From assembly GCA_930367215.1 (NCBI GenBank), contig OV884059.1, forward strand, positions 161,880,511 to 161,944,510: a stretch of DNA of 64,000 nucleotides, in the 5' to 3' direction. A model generated the notes under the pieces. The model had not been told where the DNA came from. It searched no databases and worked only from the letters and a program-made list of their open reading frames with translations. This DNA is from Pollenia angustigena (taxonomy: Eukaryota > Arthropoda > Insecta > Diptera > Polleniidae). Made by a program: the position numbers and the translations under genes. Of this stretch, positions 47,563 through 57,900 are shown piece after piece (within the stretch, counting starts at the first letter, position 1; every line of letters starts with the position of its first letter).

Positions 47563-47985
47563 CCCAATAAAAAATTTTATCATTTTGCGAAGCACTAATG
47601 GTACATTTAAAAAAATAAGCGCACAATCATGCGCTACGCAATAAGACATACAGAAATGCAGTAAAGTAAGTGAAAGAACTCTCAACAACTTTTATAAATA
47701 AAAATAACATTTCAAGTGCTACGGCATTCCCTTACTACGAAGCAGGTTTGTAAGGGAGAATACTAAAAAATAACTGTATCAAAACATTCAGTGTGTAAGG
47801 CTGATCGTTACATTTAACAATTTTTATATGCGCTGAATAATGCGCTTCATGTGTCAAAAATGTATTGCTTCAAAGTGGGAACTCGCCATATTAAATTCAT
47901 GTCTTCCGTAAGCGCAATGGTAAGCGAAACGTTTATGTTTCTCCCTTACAAACCTGCTTCGTTGGAAGCTCCATTTTTTATTGGG
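47563..47985. mobile_element. Non-autonomous element with CCCAATAAAAAAT termini, carrying a nested inverted-repeat element
   Basis: CCCAATAAAAAATT at 47563 and its inverse ending at 47985. Inside, 47737-47760 (ACGAAGCAGGTTTGTAAGGG then AGAA) is repeated inverted and perfectly over 24 bp at 47939-47962, marking a 226-bp second element. A related left part lies at 38117. Confidence 0.65.
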
Positions 47986-48071
47986 ATTTTACAGTGTTGT
48001 ATATGTTTTCAAAATAAGACCAGAATAAAACTTGCCCTGCTTATCATTTTATGATGACGAGCTTTACAGTA

Positions 48072-48541
48072 CGTTTACATTTGACAGTACTGGCAAGACA
48101 GTAGGAAAATACATATAAGTTTCAAAAAACACTACTAACTGTCTGCGTGACGTAGGCGTCCAGACAGTAGTTAAGACAGTTCACTTTTAAAAATAAGTCA
48201 TACGTGAATGTCGCTCTACAAGTCCAGCTAAACGTGTTTTACATGAACTAAACAAACTTAAAAACAGCTTAAAATAACTATATTGTATTAACAATCTTAA
48301 CACTAAACTAAAATATAAAAAATCAAAGCAAAATATGTTTAATTTTTTTTTACACTTTGATTTTTTCCCCTTTTGCTAACAAAACTTCAGATTACTGTTA
48401 GCAAATGTCAAATCACTGTCCAATTTTACTGTCTGCAAAATTTGCTAGACAGTAGACAAGACAGTTGGAAAAGTGTGCATGTACTAGTGAAAAAGTTTGC
48501 ATGTATTGCTACTGTCTTGCCAGTACTGGCAAATGTAAACG
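48072..48541. mobile_element. 470-bp MITE with CGTTTACATTTG termini
   Basis: CGTTTACATTTGACAGTACT and, inward from the right, CGTTTACATTTGCCAGTACT, both continuing GGCAAGACAGTAG (about 33 bp, one mismatch). The motif GACAGTAG recurs several more times inside in both orientations. No coding. Confidence 0.8.
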
Positions 48542-48657
48542 CCAAGTTAAATAAATATCTTATCATTTTGTGGTGACGTATTAGTAATATTTTTCTGTAA
48601 CATCACTCATACTTACACTCACAATATTATTACAGTAACGGACTGTAGTTTATTTAA

Positions 48658-49267
48658 GGTGCATGTAGACGACATGTTTTTTACATCTGACTTGTCAACT
48701 TTTCAAGTCACATGTAATTGTGCATGTCTGTCAGAATGGCTGTTTTACAGAAGGTTTATAATATTCGGTCACAAACGTACATGTAATTTGCTTCTGACAT
48801 TGTCTCTGTTTTTTTCCCATAGTTGTTACAAAAACCAAAATAATAATGCCGCCACGAAAGTTTGTATTTACGCCGTTAAATAATTTAGCCATCTTAACAT
48901 ATTTTTCTTTTAATTCAAAGATACCAATTTAGGATATTATAGTGAAACGGTTTTTATATATATAATTACATAAATTCTATTCAATGGTGCGATGATTATA
49001 TATATTTCAGTATTGTAAAATATTAACTTCAGCCGGCTAATGATTCCGTCAATAGTGGACGCCGCTGCCGGTTTCTTCGCGGCATAGATTTCTGATGTCA
49101 GATGGTTTGTCAGAAGAAAATAGAGCACGCTCTAATTGAAATTTTGTCAGATGACTTTGCATCTGACTTCTACAGAAGCAAAGTTTAAAAGGTAACACAG
49201 GACATGTATGTATTTTGCAGTGGGAAATTTGACATGTCAGATGACAAAAACATGTCGAGTACGGTCC
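48658..49267. mobile_element. Nested inverted-repeat element, possible piggyBac-type target
   Basis: GGTGCATGTAGACGACATGT..TACATCTGACTTGTCAA pairs with the right end, inward GGACCGTACTCGACATGTTT..CATCTGACATGTCAA (about 40 bp, imperfect). TTAA precedes the left end; TTTA follows the right end. No transposase recognised. Confidence 0.65.
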
Positions 49268-49799
49268 TTTAGGAAATATTCCGTTCAGTCATTTTTAAAT
49301 AAATAAACATTTAAAATTCCAAGCAAATTTATTTTTAACTGATTCTAACAGTTATTCAAAAAACTAAGTGCATATTAATATGGAATTTCAGTTGCAGTTA
49401 AAATTGTCCGTTGATTGAGTTAAATTAAATAAAAATATAATTTAAAGCAACGAAAAGTTCATTTAATTTTTACTGTCAAAAACTCAACCGCGAATTCCGT
49501 AAAAAAAGATGAGTATTCAGTTATCTTATATAAATTAATTGTCAAAAAATTAACTACATATTCCGTAAAAAGAAATAAATTTGCAGTTATTTTATAAAAT
49601 TTGACTGTCAAAAATTCAACGCCATATTCAGTAAAAAACAATTACATATTCAGTTATTTTATATAATTTAACTACCACAAATTAATTTTTACTTATCTAT
49701 AAAAAATGAATTGCTTGTTTTGTGTAAGCAACTCCCATTTTCTATTTGTTAATATAATTTAGTTAAATACATCAAATTTAAAAAGTAAAATAATTGCGA

Positions 49800-49935
49800 A
49801 GCCATATCGGTCATGCTGCTGGTGTCTTATAATTGAGAGTTCTTCTGCAAACAACGTGGTCAGTAAACAAAAGTAAAACAAACGTGTGTTACAGGGTAAG
49901 TAAATAATAATATTCTCCTTCTCTCGCTTATAAGA
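49800..49935 (-). repeat. Core segment shared with 17690-17830 (reverse orientation)
   Basis: Includes GTCTTATAATTGAGAGTTCT, the complement of AGAACTCTCAATTATAAGAC at 17760-17780, plus CATATCGG, CTGCTGGT and AATAATAATATTCTC. It sits between the inverted arrays of the foldback-like element. The minus-strand frame reads ELSIIRHQQHDRYG. Confidence 0.7.
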
Positions 49936-50329
49936 AAAACAAGCGGACATGTGTCTGTCTGGTATTTTTTAGAAATTCCGCTCTTTTGTGGAGTAAACAA
50001 AAATTACTGAATATTAATCAAATAACTGAATATTTAATTGTTTTTACTGAATATGGGGTAAATTTTTTGACAGTAAAACTTTAAATAATAAGTGAATATT
50101 TAATTGTTTTTACTGAATGTGGTGTTGAATTTTTGACAGTAAAATTTTACAAAATAACTGAATATTTATTTGATATTACGAAATATGGTGTTAAATTTTT
50201 GACAGTAAAAATTCAATGAACTTTTTGTAAAAAATAAATGAAAAATAAGTACACCGGTTTTTAATTAAATTTTCATTTATTTTATAGTTCAATTTCAGTT
50301 AATTTTACGTACAGAATATTGTGAGTGTA

Positions 50330-51680
50330 GTAGTATGGCACTGGTTCTGATTAAAGCTAAAAATTCACGATGCAGCAGGGGCTGCCTAGAAAATCGGGAT
50401 GAATTAAAAATTGTGTAAAGTGTGTTAAAGTAATCAATAAAATAGAGAAGATGATAGAATAATAGGACCGAATTTAAACAAGGGTGTTTTTTTGTTTTTT
50501 GTTAATACATTTATGTAAATGACCCTGGACGCGACTCAGTAGAACCCCAGCTTCAAGCCTGGAGTAATCGTAGGTTCCTTACAATACAAATCACTAAAAT
50601 TGTGTATACGATTTGTCTATTAAAATAGCAGATACGATCGTTCATATTACTGAGGTTACAAATTTGGTCGCCTATTTGCATATACATATGTGCACAACGC
50701 GAATGTTCTCAGAGTAGTTAATTAGCTTTCAAGCGAAAAAAAACAACTTGTGGTCAGTCACGCAATGCATATAAATAATCAGAAAGAAGTTTTCTAATAC
50801 ATTATTAACCTTAAAGCGTTTAAAGGATAAAAGTTTTAAAATTAGTACCAAAATAACTATGAACTAATCTAAAAGATACATTTCAAAGTAGTATAATGTG
50901 TATGTGTTAGTATGTGTCAATATACATATGTATGTTACATATATACATATGTTAGTAAATACATAAGTTTATGTATCCATGCATGTATTTTTTGCTATAT
51001 AATACGTGATAGCCTTTTCTTTCATAAACAATTTTACAAAAAACATGTTCTTTATCTAAATAAAAAGAAAAGAAAACACCAACAAAACAAACAAAAATTT
51101 AAATAAAATGAAAAATACGCACTTCTGTAAAACACTAGAGGAAATTATTTTAACATGTCGCATTTTTACTCGTTCTTCTTCATACTAATCCTAAACCTTA
51201 AATGTTAAAGTTTATAAAGAATTAAAAAAAAACATACAATAAGAAATGCTAAGGAATTTTTTTTAGTTTGAATGTATTTTTATTTCATAAAAGTGTTACT
51301 TTATGAGTGTTTTTGTATTGTAATCATTATTAAACATGTGTTTACTACAGAGTCACTCAGTGTGATAGTCTACACACACACACACACACACACATTCTCC
51401 ATACCTTCAAATATAAATCTATTTGAATTTCTCATTTGTGTGCGTGTGTTTGCATACGTGTATAGCATGTTTGTTTGTGTTTATTAGTACGTGTGTTTAG
51501 GATTTTTTTTTTTTTTTTTTTGTTGTTGTCTCGTTTGTATGAGCTGACATTCTTACCTGTCGATTTCAAATTAGAAACATGTTTTATTTGTTATTTGTTT
51601 TGTAAATGAATAGAATAGAGTTTTGTAAAATTATGCAAAGTAATTATGTAAATGACATGTTAACAAATACATAAAACATT
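50330..51680. other. Unassigned AT-rich DNA
   Basis: ACATATGTATG-type alternating text at 50890-50990. No gene recognised. Confidence 0.5.
51371..51394. repeat. (CA)n microsatellite
   Basis: About twelve CA units; GTGTG text follows downstream. Confidence 0.9.
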
Positions 51681-51685
51681 TATAG

Positions 51686-51745
51686 TAGGGATGTAACCGA
51701 AACCGATATATCGGTTATACTTCAGTTTTGCCGATATATCGGTGT
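51686..51745. repeat. Possible hAT terminus with CCGATATATCGG palindromes
   Basis: TAGGGATGTAACCG followed by ACCGATATATCGGT (51702-51715) and CCGATATATCGG (51731-51742). TAGGGATG starts are usual for some hAT elements; no partner terminus was found downstream. Confidence 0.4.
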
Positions 51746-52066
51746 CGGCGATATTTGGTCGATACGACAATACTTTTAATTTTAATTGTACTTTTTTTTG
51801 CAAACCAACTAAATAATTAATTTTTTCTTTTTATTCCTAAGCTGAAGTTCCACACGACGCGTTTTTTGCGTTTGATACTTTCTTGACCTTTTTTTAAGAA
51901 TCATTCAAAAGTAGAAACTAATCCTAGCAAATGCGTTCGATACGTGTTAGCGTTCTGCGCGTTTGCTGGGTAACTTGTTGTAACTTTTTACAGATGCATA
52001 AACGAATTGAACTCGTGCTGTAGTCCGTTTTGCTTTGCACCGTTATTGTTTATTGTAGTTTGTAAT

Positions 52067-52174
52067 TTTTTTTAAATTCCGAAGCTCTTCCCTTATCTGC
52101 AGGAAAGAAACCAGAGTTTCTGGCTGGAATCGAGCCTGCAACTCCGGCGCTGATAGACTAGCTCACTACTAGCC
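52067..52174 (-). mobile_element. tRNA-derived SINE, copy 2 (head truncated)
   Basis: On the minus strand: GTGAGCTAGTCTATCAGCGC, GTTGCAGGCTCGATTCCAGC (B-box region), AGAAACTCTGGTTTCTTTCC, TGCAGATAAGGGAAGAGCTT, then TTTAAAAAAAATTAC. Colinear with 36709-36862 but diverged and lacking the first ~20 bp of the head. Confidence 0.65.
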
Positions 52175-52179
52175 AATGT

Positions 52180-52725
52180 TACTTTTTTGCTGTACATTTT
52201 TGGCTACGTCGAAGAGGATTCAAAATCCCTAAGCAAATAAATGCTTAAATGGGAATGGAGAATATTTCAGAGTCCCAAAATTTGAGCTTTAGCTCTGAAT
52301 GAAATATTTTAGGGTTTACAGGAAAATAAAACTTATTGCTTATCGTCAATTCTTTTCCCTCGATACAAACCGTGAATGTTTTTAAGGCAATCAACTTCAA
52401 TCGTATCGAACAAAACGTCTCATTGAGCTACTTAAGATGACTCTGCATACTGAAATTATTGAAGACATGGTCACTCCTTCACCTAGTAAAAGTTTAAATA
52501 AGTCTACAAGAACTGGCCTTTGAAGTATTTGTGAAAAAATTATAAGAGAATCTGAGAAGATTCAGCCTCTATCCATCCTAAGCTGTGGCTTTGCTACAGA
52601 AGAAGTCGAGAGATCCGTTGGATCTCTTTACACAGGGTTAGCCGTTTAGTGGTTTTAAGGCCGGCATCCTAGCTGTTAAATATATTTTATCTGAAGTGTC
52701 ATTTATTTATTGAAAGGTTTGCCAC
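52180..52725. other. Unassigned DNA
   Basis: AGAAGTCGAGAGATCCGTTG and neighbours are less AT-rich and may be an old coding fragment, but no domain can be read in any frame. Confidence 0.4.
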
Positions 52726-52730
52726 TTAGT

Positions 52731-52873
52731 CCCAATTCACACGTTGCAAGTCTTATTGATCAGCTTGCTACTTTATAACGAGAGTGACGAGAGGAAAAGA
52801 AACGTTTCTCTCTCACTCTCTCTCGCCTATAAGGTAGCAAGCTGATCAATAAGACTTGCAACGTGTGAATTGG
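52731..52873. mobile_element. Hairpin MITE, ~55-bp inverted repeats, 143 bp
   Basis: CCAATTCACACGTTGCAAGT, CTTATTGATCAGCTTGCTAC at the left are repeated inverted at the right with near-perfect identity; the loop is CTCTC-rich. CACTTAGT (52723-52730) and CACTTACG (52874-52881) agree in the first six bases, perhaps a decayed 8-bp (hAT-type) duplication. Confidence 0.8.
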
Positions 52874-53128
52874 CACTTACGAACATTGATCGTTTAACCA
52901 CCGAAGAACACATTTTCATAGAAAATTATATCATTAACCTTTTATTAACCAGTTTTATTTTTTATAAATTAGGCCGTAAGAAACTCTAACAATGCCAGTT
53001 TGTAGGATAATAAAATAATTCTACTTGTGTAATTTTGTGTCGTTGGGCTTGACACAGAAGTGCTAAATAATCTTCCTTTTTTGCCTCGAACTGCTGGGCA
53101 CTACGTTTATTTATTAGCTAGAGAAGAT

Positions 53129-53166
53129 TATAATTACAATCACTCATAAGAGTGATTATAATTGTA
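53129..53166. repeat. Short hairpin
   Basis: TATAATTACAATCACTC pairs with GAGTGATTATAATTGTA around a 4-base loop (15 of 17). Too short to classify. Confidence 0.6.
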
Positions 53167-53471
53167 GAGTAAATAAAAAAAAAGTATAGGAATGTAAATT
53201 AGATGTAGATCTCTTACATGCAGCGTTATGCGAGCATTGGTATGTACATATATTTACTTTAAAGTACCTGATATTTCCGATTAAAGTTAGAGAAAGCGCT
53301 TTGAAATTTGTAACATCCACGTTGATAAATGTTGCTTTTCTTACAGGGTTGAAGTAAGTATTTAAAATTAAAAAAAAATGTGTTTATGTAGGTAAGGAAT
53401 TTAAATTTCAGTTTATTTAGGGCAATTTTAGGTTATTTTTTTTTTTTTTAATTATTAATTTGATATAAATT

Positions 53472-53911
53472 TGTTAGAGTAATTTGAAATCAACTTATTA
53501 GCGCTGTTGCTAAGGGATAAGTGAAATATACATATTTTAATTTTTAAATCCCAACCTGCCTTCGGTCGTAGATAGCCGAAGCGGTTTGGAATAGCTCCGT
53601 AAGTACTAAATAAAGATACTATTACAGTGGCTTTCAAACTACAATGTTACTAATATTCGAGATTACAATTAATACAATAAAATTCAGTTAAATTCAAATG
53701 TTAAATTCAAGATATTTATATTATACTATACTTTCGTTTTAAATTCCGTATTTTCAATTCATTAAATTATTAGACTTTTACTTAATTTTACATATTTCAC
53801 TTTCAAGATTTTAAAATTCATTTTCCATATTTATCATATTTTTACTTTTCAAATTTCATACATATTTATAATTTCCATATCTAATATTAATGTTCAAATG
53901 TGATTTGAACA
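53472..53911 (-). repeat. Candidate 3' LTR of the BEL/Pao element
   Basis: Read on the minus strand, the segment after the last frame runs GGGCCGGCGCCA and then TGTTCAAATCACATTTGAAC, a palindromic TG start. A possible end is CTCTAACA at 53472-53479, giving TGTT..AACA termini and about 440 bp. The start is reasonably placed from BEL 3'-end architecture; the end is a guess. No second copy is in the window, so the LTR cannot be confirmed by comparison. Confidence 0.45.
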
Positions 53912-53940
53912 TGGCGCCGGCCCAGGACTTTTCCTGCAGA

Positions 53941-54627
53941 TTATGAGTTGTATTTGACGCACAATACGTTGGCCAGTGACTTAATAGCTTCGGCCAATAG
54001 TTGCCCATCAAGCCGTGGCTCTGGGATGCTGACTAATTGCGCTGCCAATTGCTGAGGTTGCCGCTGCTGCTGGTTTCGGCGTTGTTGCTGTTGCTGGCGA
54101 CGTTGCTGTTGCTGGCGATGTTGCTGTTGCTGACGATGTTGCTGTTGCTGACGACGTTGCTGTTGCTGACGTGTTTGTCGTTGTTGTCGTGGTTGTCGAG
54201 CTCTCACAATGGCTCTGTTGGTGCTTTCGCTTCTTGAAGGTGTTCTGCTAGGAGCTGTTCTGGTGGAGCTTCTGGTAGGACTTCTTCTGGAAGAAGTTGC
54301 TCTGCCGGAGGCAGTTCTATCGCCCACGGACGCCTCCCGTTGCCGACCTTGGCGGCTCGGCAAATGCAGCATGGTATGGTGCAGTTGATCGCACCGTTTG
54401 CAGGCCTCCATGGAGGTACACGAATTTAACGTATGGCTCCTAGCCAGGCAGTTAAAGCAGTAGCCCAAATTGCTTACCACTTCACGTCGTCGCTCCGGTG
54501 TCATCTTCTTGAACCTTTTGCAGAATACTAGCCCATGGTAACCCCGGCAGATCACACAATAAAATACTTCCAAATCTCTCGGTTGAGCACTATTCTGGGC
54601 TGTAGCACTACGTCCTGGACTTGGCAT
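53941..54627 (-). CDS. BEL element ORF2: zinc-knuckle, Ser/Arg- and Gln/Arg-rich protein
   Basis: Separate frame 280 bp downstream of the pol stop, same strand. The first ATG in frame gives 228 residues; the open frame extends upstream to about 54693 without an ATG. Residues 24-83 hold C24/C27/H31/C36, C57/C60/H65/C70 and C76/C79/H83, ending HHTMLHL. Spacing and order match the gag knuckle block of the gag-pol frame (C351 onward). An Arg/Ser/Thr-rich stretch follows (about 92-141), then a Gln/Arg tract (about 145-195) encoded by an 18-bp repeat. A TTTATTTCCCGTAG acceptor-like sequence ends at 54662, so expression from a spliced subgenomic RNA is plausible. Probable role: RNA- or nucleocapsid-binding. 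It could instead be a captured gag fragment without function. Confidence 0.65.
   Translation of the reverse strand: MPSPGRSATAQNSAQPRDLEVFYCVICRGYHGLVFCKRFKKMTPERRREVVSNLGYCFNCLARSHTLNSCTSMEACKRCDQLHHTMLHLPSRQGRQREASVGDRTASGRATSSRRSPTRSSTRTAPSRTPSRSESTNRAIVRARQPRQQRQTRQQQQRRQQQQHRQQQQHRQQQQRRQQQQQRRNQQQRQPQQLAAQLVSIPEPRLDGQLLAEAIKSLANVLCVKYNS
54075..54173 (-). repeat. 18-bp coding minisatellite in BEL ORF2
   Basis: About five units, plus strand CGTTGCTGTTGCTGRCGA, coding RQQQQ(R/H)-type repeats on the minus strand. Variation is mainly at the R/H codon, typical of slippage expansion. Confidence 0.85.
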
Positions 54628-54661
54628 TCTTGTGGCCGTTAGTCTGCGGTTTGACCTGTGA

Positions 54662-54676
54662 CTACGGGAAATAAAT
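54662..54676 (-). promoter_or_regulatory. Candidate 3' splice acceptor for BEL ORF2
   Basis: The minus strand reads TTTATTTCCCGTAG, pyrimidine-rich and ending in AG, 34 bases before the first in-frame ATG of ORF2. The donor would lie in or before gag; none is assigned. Inference only. Confidence 0.3.
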
Positions 54677-54907
54677 AGCAAACGAGACAACACAATTTTA
54701 TTAGTAAAATTAGTAGATAAAATTATAATGGAATGGGAAAAAAAGGGTTGGTTTAATTCAACGGTAGCAATAAATTTAAATATTGTAGGAGAGGAATATA
54801 GAGTAAATGTAGTGTTAGTGAATGTTATTGATATGGGTAAAGTTAAATTTATGTGTACTCGCTGAAATATATGAGAAAGATATGAACACTATGTTTAACT
54901 GTAATTG

Positions 54908-57900
54908 TCAGTTGCCCAAGAACGGCAAAAAGCACAGTTTAACTATGGGTCTTGTTACGGGTCCCGAGGAGGTGCGTACCTCTGCAATGCGCGCGTTTCC
55001 ATCATGTCCAGTAAAGATTTTTTCAATTCTACCGAGTCGCCACTCGTGGGGCGGTAGCAAGTCATCCATTACGACTACTAGATCGCCCACTTGTCGATTC
55101 GGAGTCGGATTCTGCCATTTGTAGCGCTTATGTAATGATTTTAAGTACTCTTCTTTCCATCGTATGGCAAACTGGTGATGGATTGCCTTCAATCTTTCCC
55201 ATCTGTTTATAACCGAGATATTTTGGCAGGTTTGCTCGGGAAAGGCCATTAAGGGAGCACCTCTCAAAAAGTGTCCTGGAGTTAGGGCTGTCAAGTCCGC
55301 TGGGTCTTCTGATAGCGCAGAGATTGGCCGTGAATTCAGCACACCTTCAATTCGAGCTAATATCGTGGAAAATTCCTCAAAGTTGTATTTGTGTGCGCCT
55401 GCGATCCGTTTGAAATGGAACTTGAAACTTTTTACAGCGGCTTCCCACAAGCCGCCCATATGCGGAGCGTGTGGCGGTATAAACTTCCATTCAAACCCAT
55501 GAGACAAATACTTTTGTGCTACATCCTCAGCTGCGTTACGCACAAATGCGGAAAATTCTCGTTCAAGAATTCTACTGGCGCCAAGAAAGTTTTTCCCGTT
55601 GTCCGACGTAACCCTCTGGGGGAGGCCCCGCCTCCCGACGAAACGAGCGAAGGTGGCCTGAAACGCTTTTGAGGAAAGTTCAGAGCAGGCTTCCAAATGG
55701 ACAGCTTTAGTACTAAAGCATACGAAAACACAGACATATCCTTTTATGTAAGTAGCTCTGCGTAAAGAAGAAACCTTTAGCTCAAATGGCCCAGCAAAGT
55801 CAACGCCTGTTATTTGAAATGGTGGCGATAAGGCGCAGCGTTCAGGTGGCAAGGGAGCCATAATCTGCGACCCAGCTTGCTGTCTCTGGATTATGCAAAC
55901 TTTGCAATTGCGAACTATACTTTTAACTCGCGGTTTAAGTCTTGCAATAAAATATTCTGTCTGTATCATTCTGCACATCTGACTGCACTCAGCGTGATAT
56001 AAAAATTGATGCAAATATGTGAGATACAAATGACAGAATTGCGATTTACCTGGGAGTATTATAGGGTACCGCTCATTATATGGAAGAGTAGATTGAACCA
56101 ACCTTCCGTTTGCCCGAAGAATTGAGTCTGAATCAAGAAATGGATTCAGAGGCTTAAGAGGACTTTTATTCGGCAAATTTTGAGAGGCCTGCAGACACTT
56201 GTACTCATCGGGATAAAATGTTTCTTGAGCAAGAGCAATAAGCCGTAATTTAACAAATTTCACCTCTGCTTGCGTTAGACTTATTGACGCCTCGATTTGG
56301 GTATTTTGCCTCAAATTTTTCATGCATCTTCTGTAAAACCTAAACATATAGCATATAACGCGTAAAGCTTTGCTATAAGAAGAAAATCTACTCAGAACTG
56401 CATTGTCATGCACTTCTACATGCAGAGCCTGAGTTACAATTTTAGATACCTCTGGAGTTTTAAGGGGATTTCTTTTTGGCCACTCTGTTAAGGGTTTACC
56501 CAGCCATGATGGTCCATGCCACCAAAGAATATTGTGTACTAACTCTTGAGGCTTACATCCTCGAGTTCCAAGATCCGCCGGGTTATCGTGAGATGGGACA
56601 TGATGCCATTTTGCATCCGGTACTAATCTGTGAATTTGCGCAATTCTATTAGCGACATATGTTTCCCATGTCGAAGGCAGCTTTGACAGCCAACCCAACG
56701 TAATAGACGAATCAGTCCACAAATGAACCTCTTCAACGTCCAGATTAACAGATGAAATAACATATTTAACAAGATTAGCGAGAAGAACTGCCCCACTGAG
56801 TTCGAGACGTGGTAGAGAAACCGTTTGGATGGGGGCAACTTTACTTTTCGCCACTAATAAATTAACGAACGTATTGTGGGAATTGTTCTGACATCGTACA
56901 TAAACCGTTGCACAATATGCTGTTTTAGAAGCATCTGAGAACCCATGCAATTGAACCTTGTCCGATGGCATGTATTGTATCCAGCGTGTAATCGAAATTG
57001 TTTCCACTTGAGCGAGATCCTGAATTAGATCGTTCCATTTTTGTAGACTTTCTTGAGACACTTCCTCATCCCATTCCAGGCCTTCTAGCCATAGTTGTTG
57101 AATGAGTGTTTTTGCCCTTATAACGATAGGAGCGAGCCATCCAGCTGGATCGAACAATTTTGCCACTGACGATAGAATTTTCCTCTTAGTGATTTTTGTT
57201 TCTTGCTCAATTGGATCAAATTTATACGAAAATGAGTCTGAGAGCGCATTCCACCTTATACCTAAGGTTTTAGTAGAGCTTGCATCGTGAAAGCGCAGAA
57301 AATTAGAATCGTACAGATCTTCCTTTGAAATATGAGAAAGCAATTTTTCATCATTTGCTGTTATTTTTTTTAGAGAAAATCCAGCTGATCGCAGAACAAG
57401 CAAAAGCTGCTTTTGAGCTGATAGAACATCTTCTATCGAGTAACCTCCAGAAAGAATGTCATCGACATACGTTTCTTTACGCAAAATTGAAGCTGCTTTA
57501 GGGTATGCAGATTCGGAGTCTGATGCTAGTTTTAAAAGGGTACGTATTGCTAAATACGGTGCACAATTTACTTCAAAGGTTACTGTTTTTAATTCAAAAT
57601 CCTTAATTGGGCCGTCGTCTTGAGGTTGAAATAAAATCCTCTGAAAGGGTCTATCAGCAGGATGTAATAATATCTGGCGGTACATTTTCTGAATGTCGCC
57701 ATTGAAAACATATTGATACTTTCTCCAATTGAGAATTATGGAGATCAAATCGTTTTGCAATGTGGGGCCTGTATAAAGCACGTCATTTAGCGAGAATTGC
57801 GACTTTGACTTCCTACTGGCATTAAATACAACCCTGAGTTTGGTTGTCTTGTGATCTGGCCGGACTACACCATGATGTGGCAAATAAAACGAACCATATG

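Larger units (their letters stand above)
48616..50327. mobile_element. Foldback-like element with CACTCACAATATT termini and tandem-repeat arms
   Basis: CACTCACAATATT at 48616 and AATATTGTGAGTG ending 50327, with TA just outside both ends. Two inverted arrays of three ~68-bp units (about 49456-49690 and 49985-50225) carry TTTTTACTGTCAAAAA, CATATTCAGTAAAAAACAAT and ATTCAGTTATTTTATATAA. The centre contains the segment shared with 17690-17830. A separate 610-bp element is nested at the left. Confidence 0.75.

Noticed and set aside
53890..53911. Reading TGGCGCC at 53912 as a primer-binding site for a plus-strand element
   Set aside because: Both frames of the element run on the minus strand, so this position is downstream of pol and fits a 3' LTR junction better.
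54075..54173. CRISPR-like regular repeat
   Set aside because: An 18-bp coding repeat without spacers in a eukaryotic element; no CRISPR arrays in the window.
54037..54237. Leu-rich plus-strand frame
   Set aside because: Antisense of the CAG/CAA-rich minisatellite in BEL ORF2.
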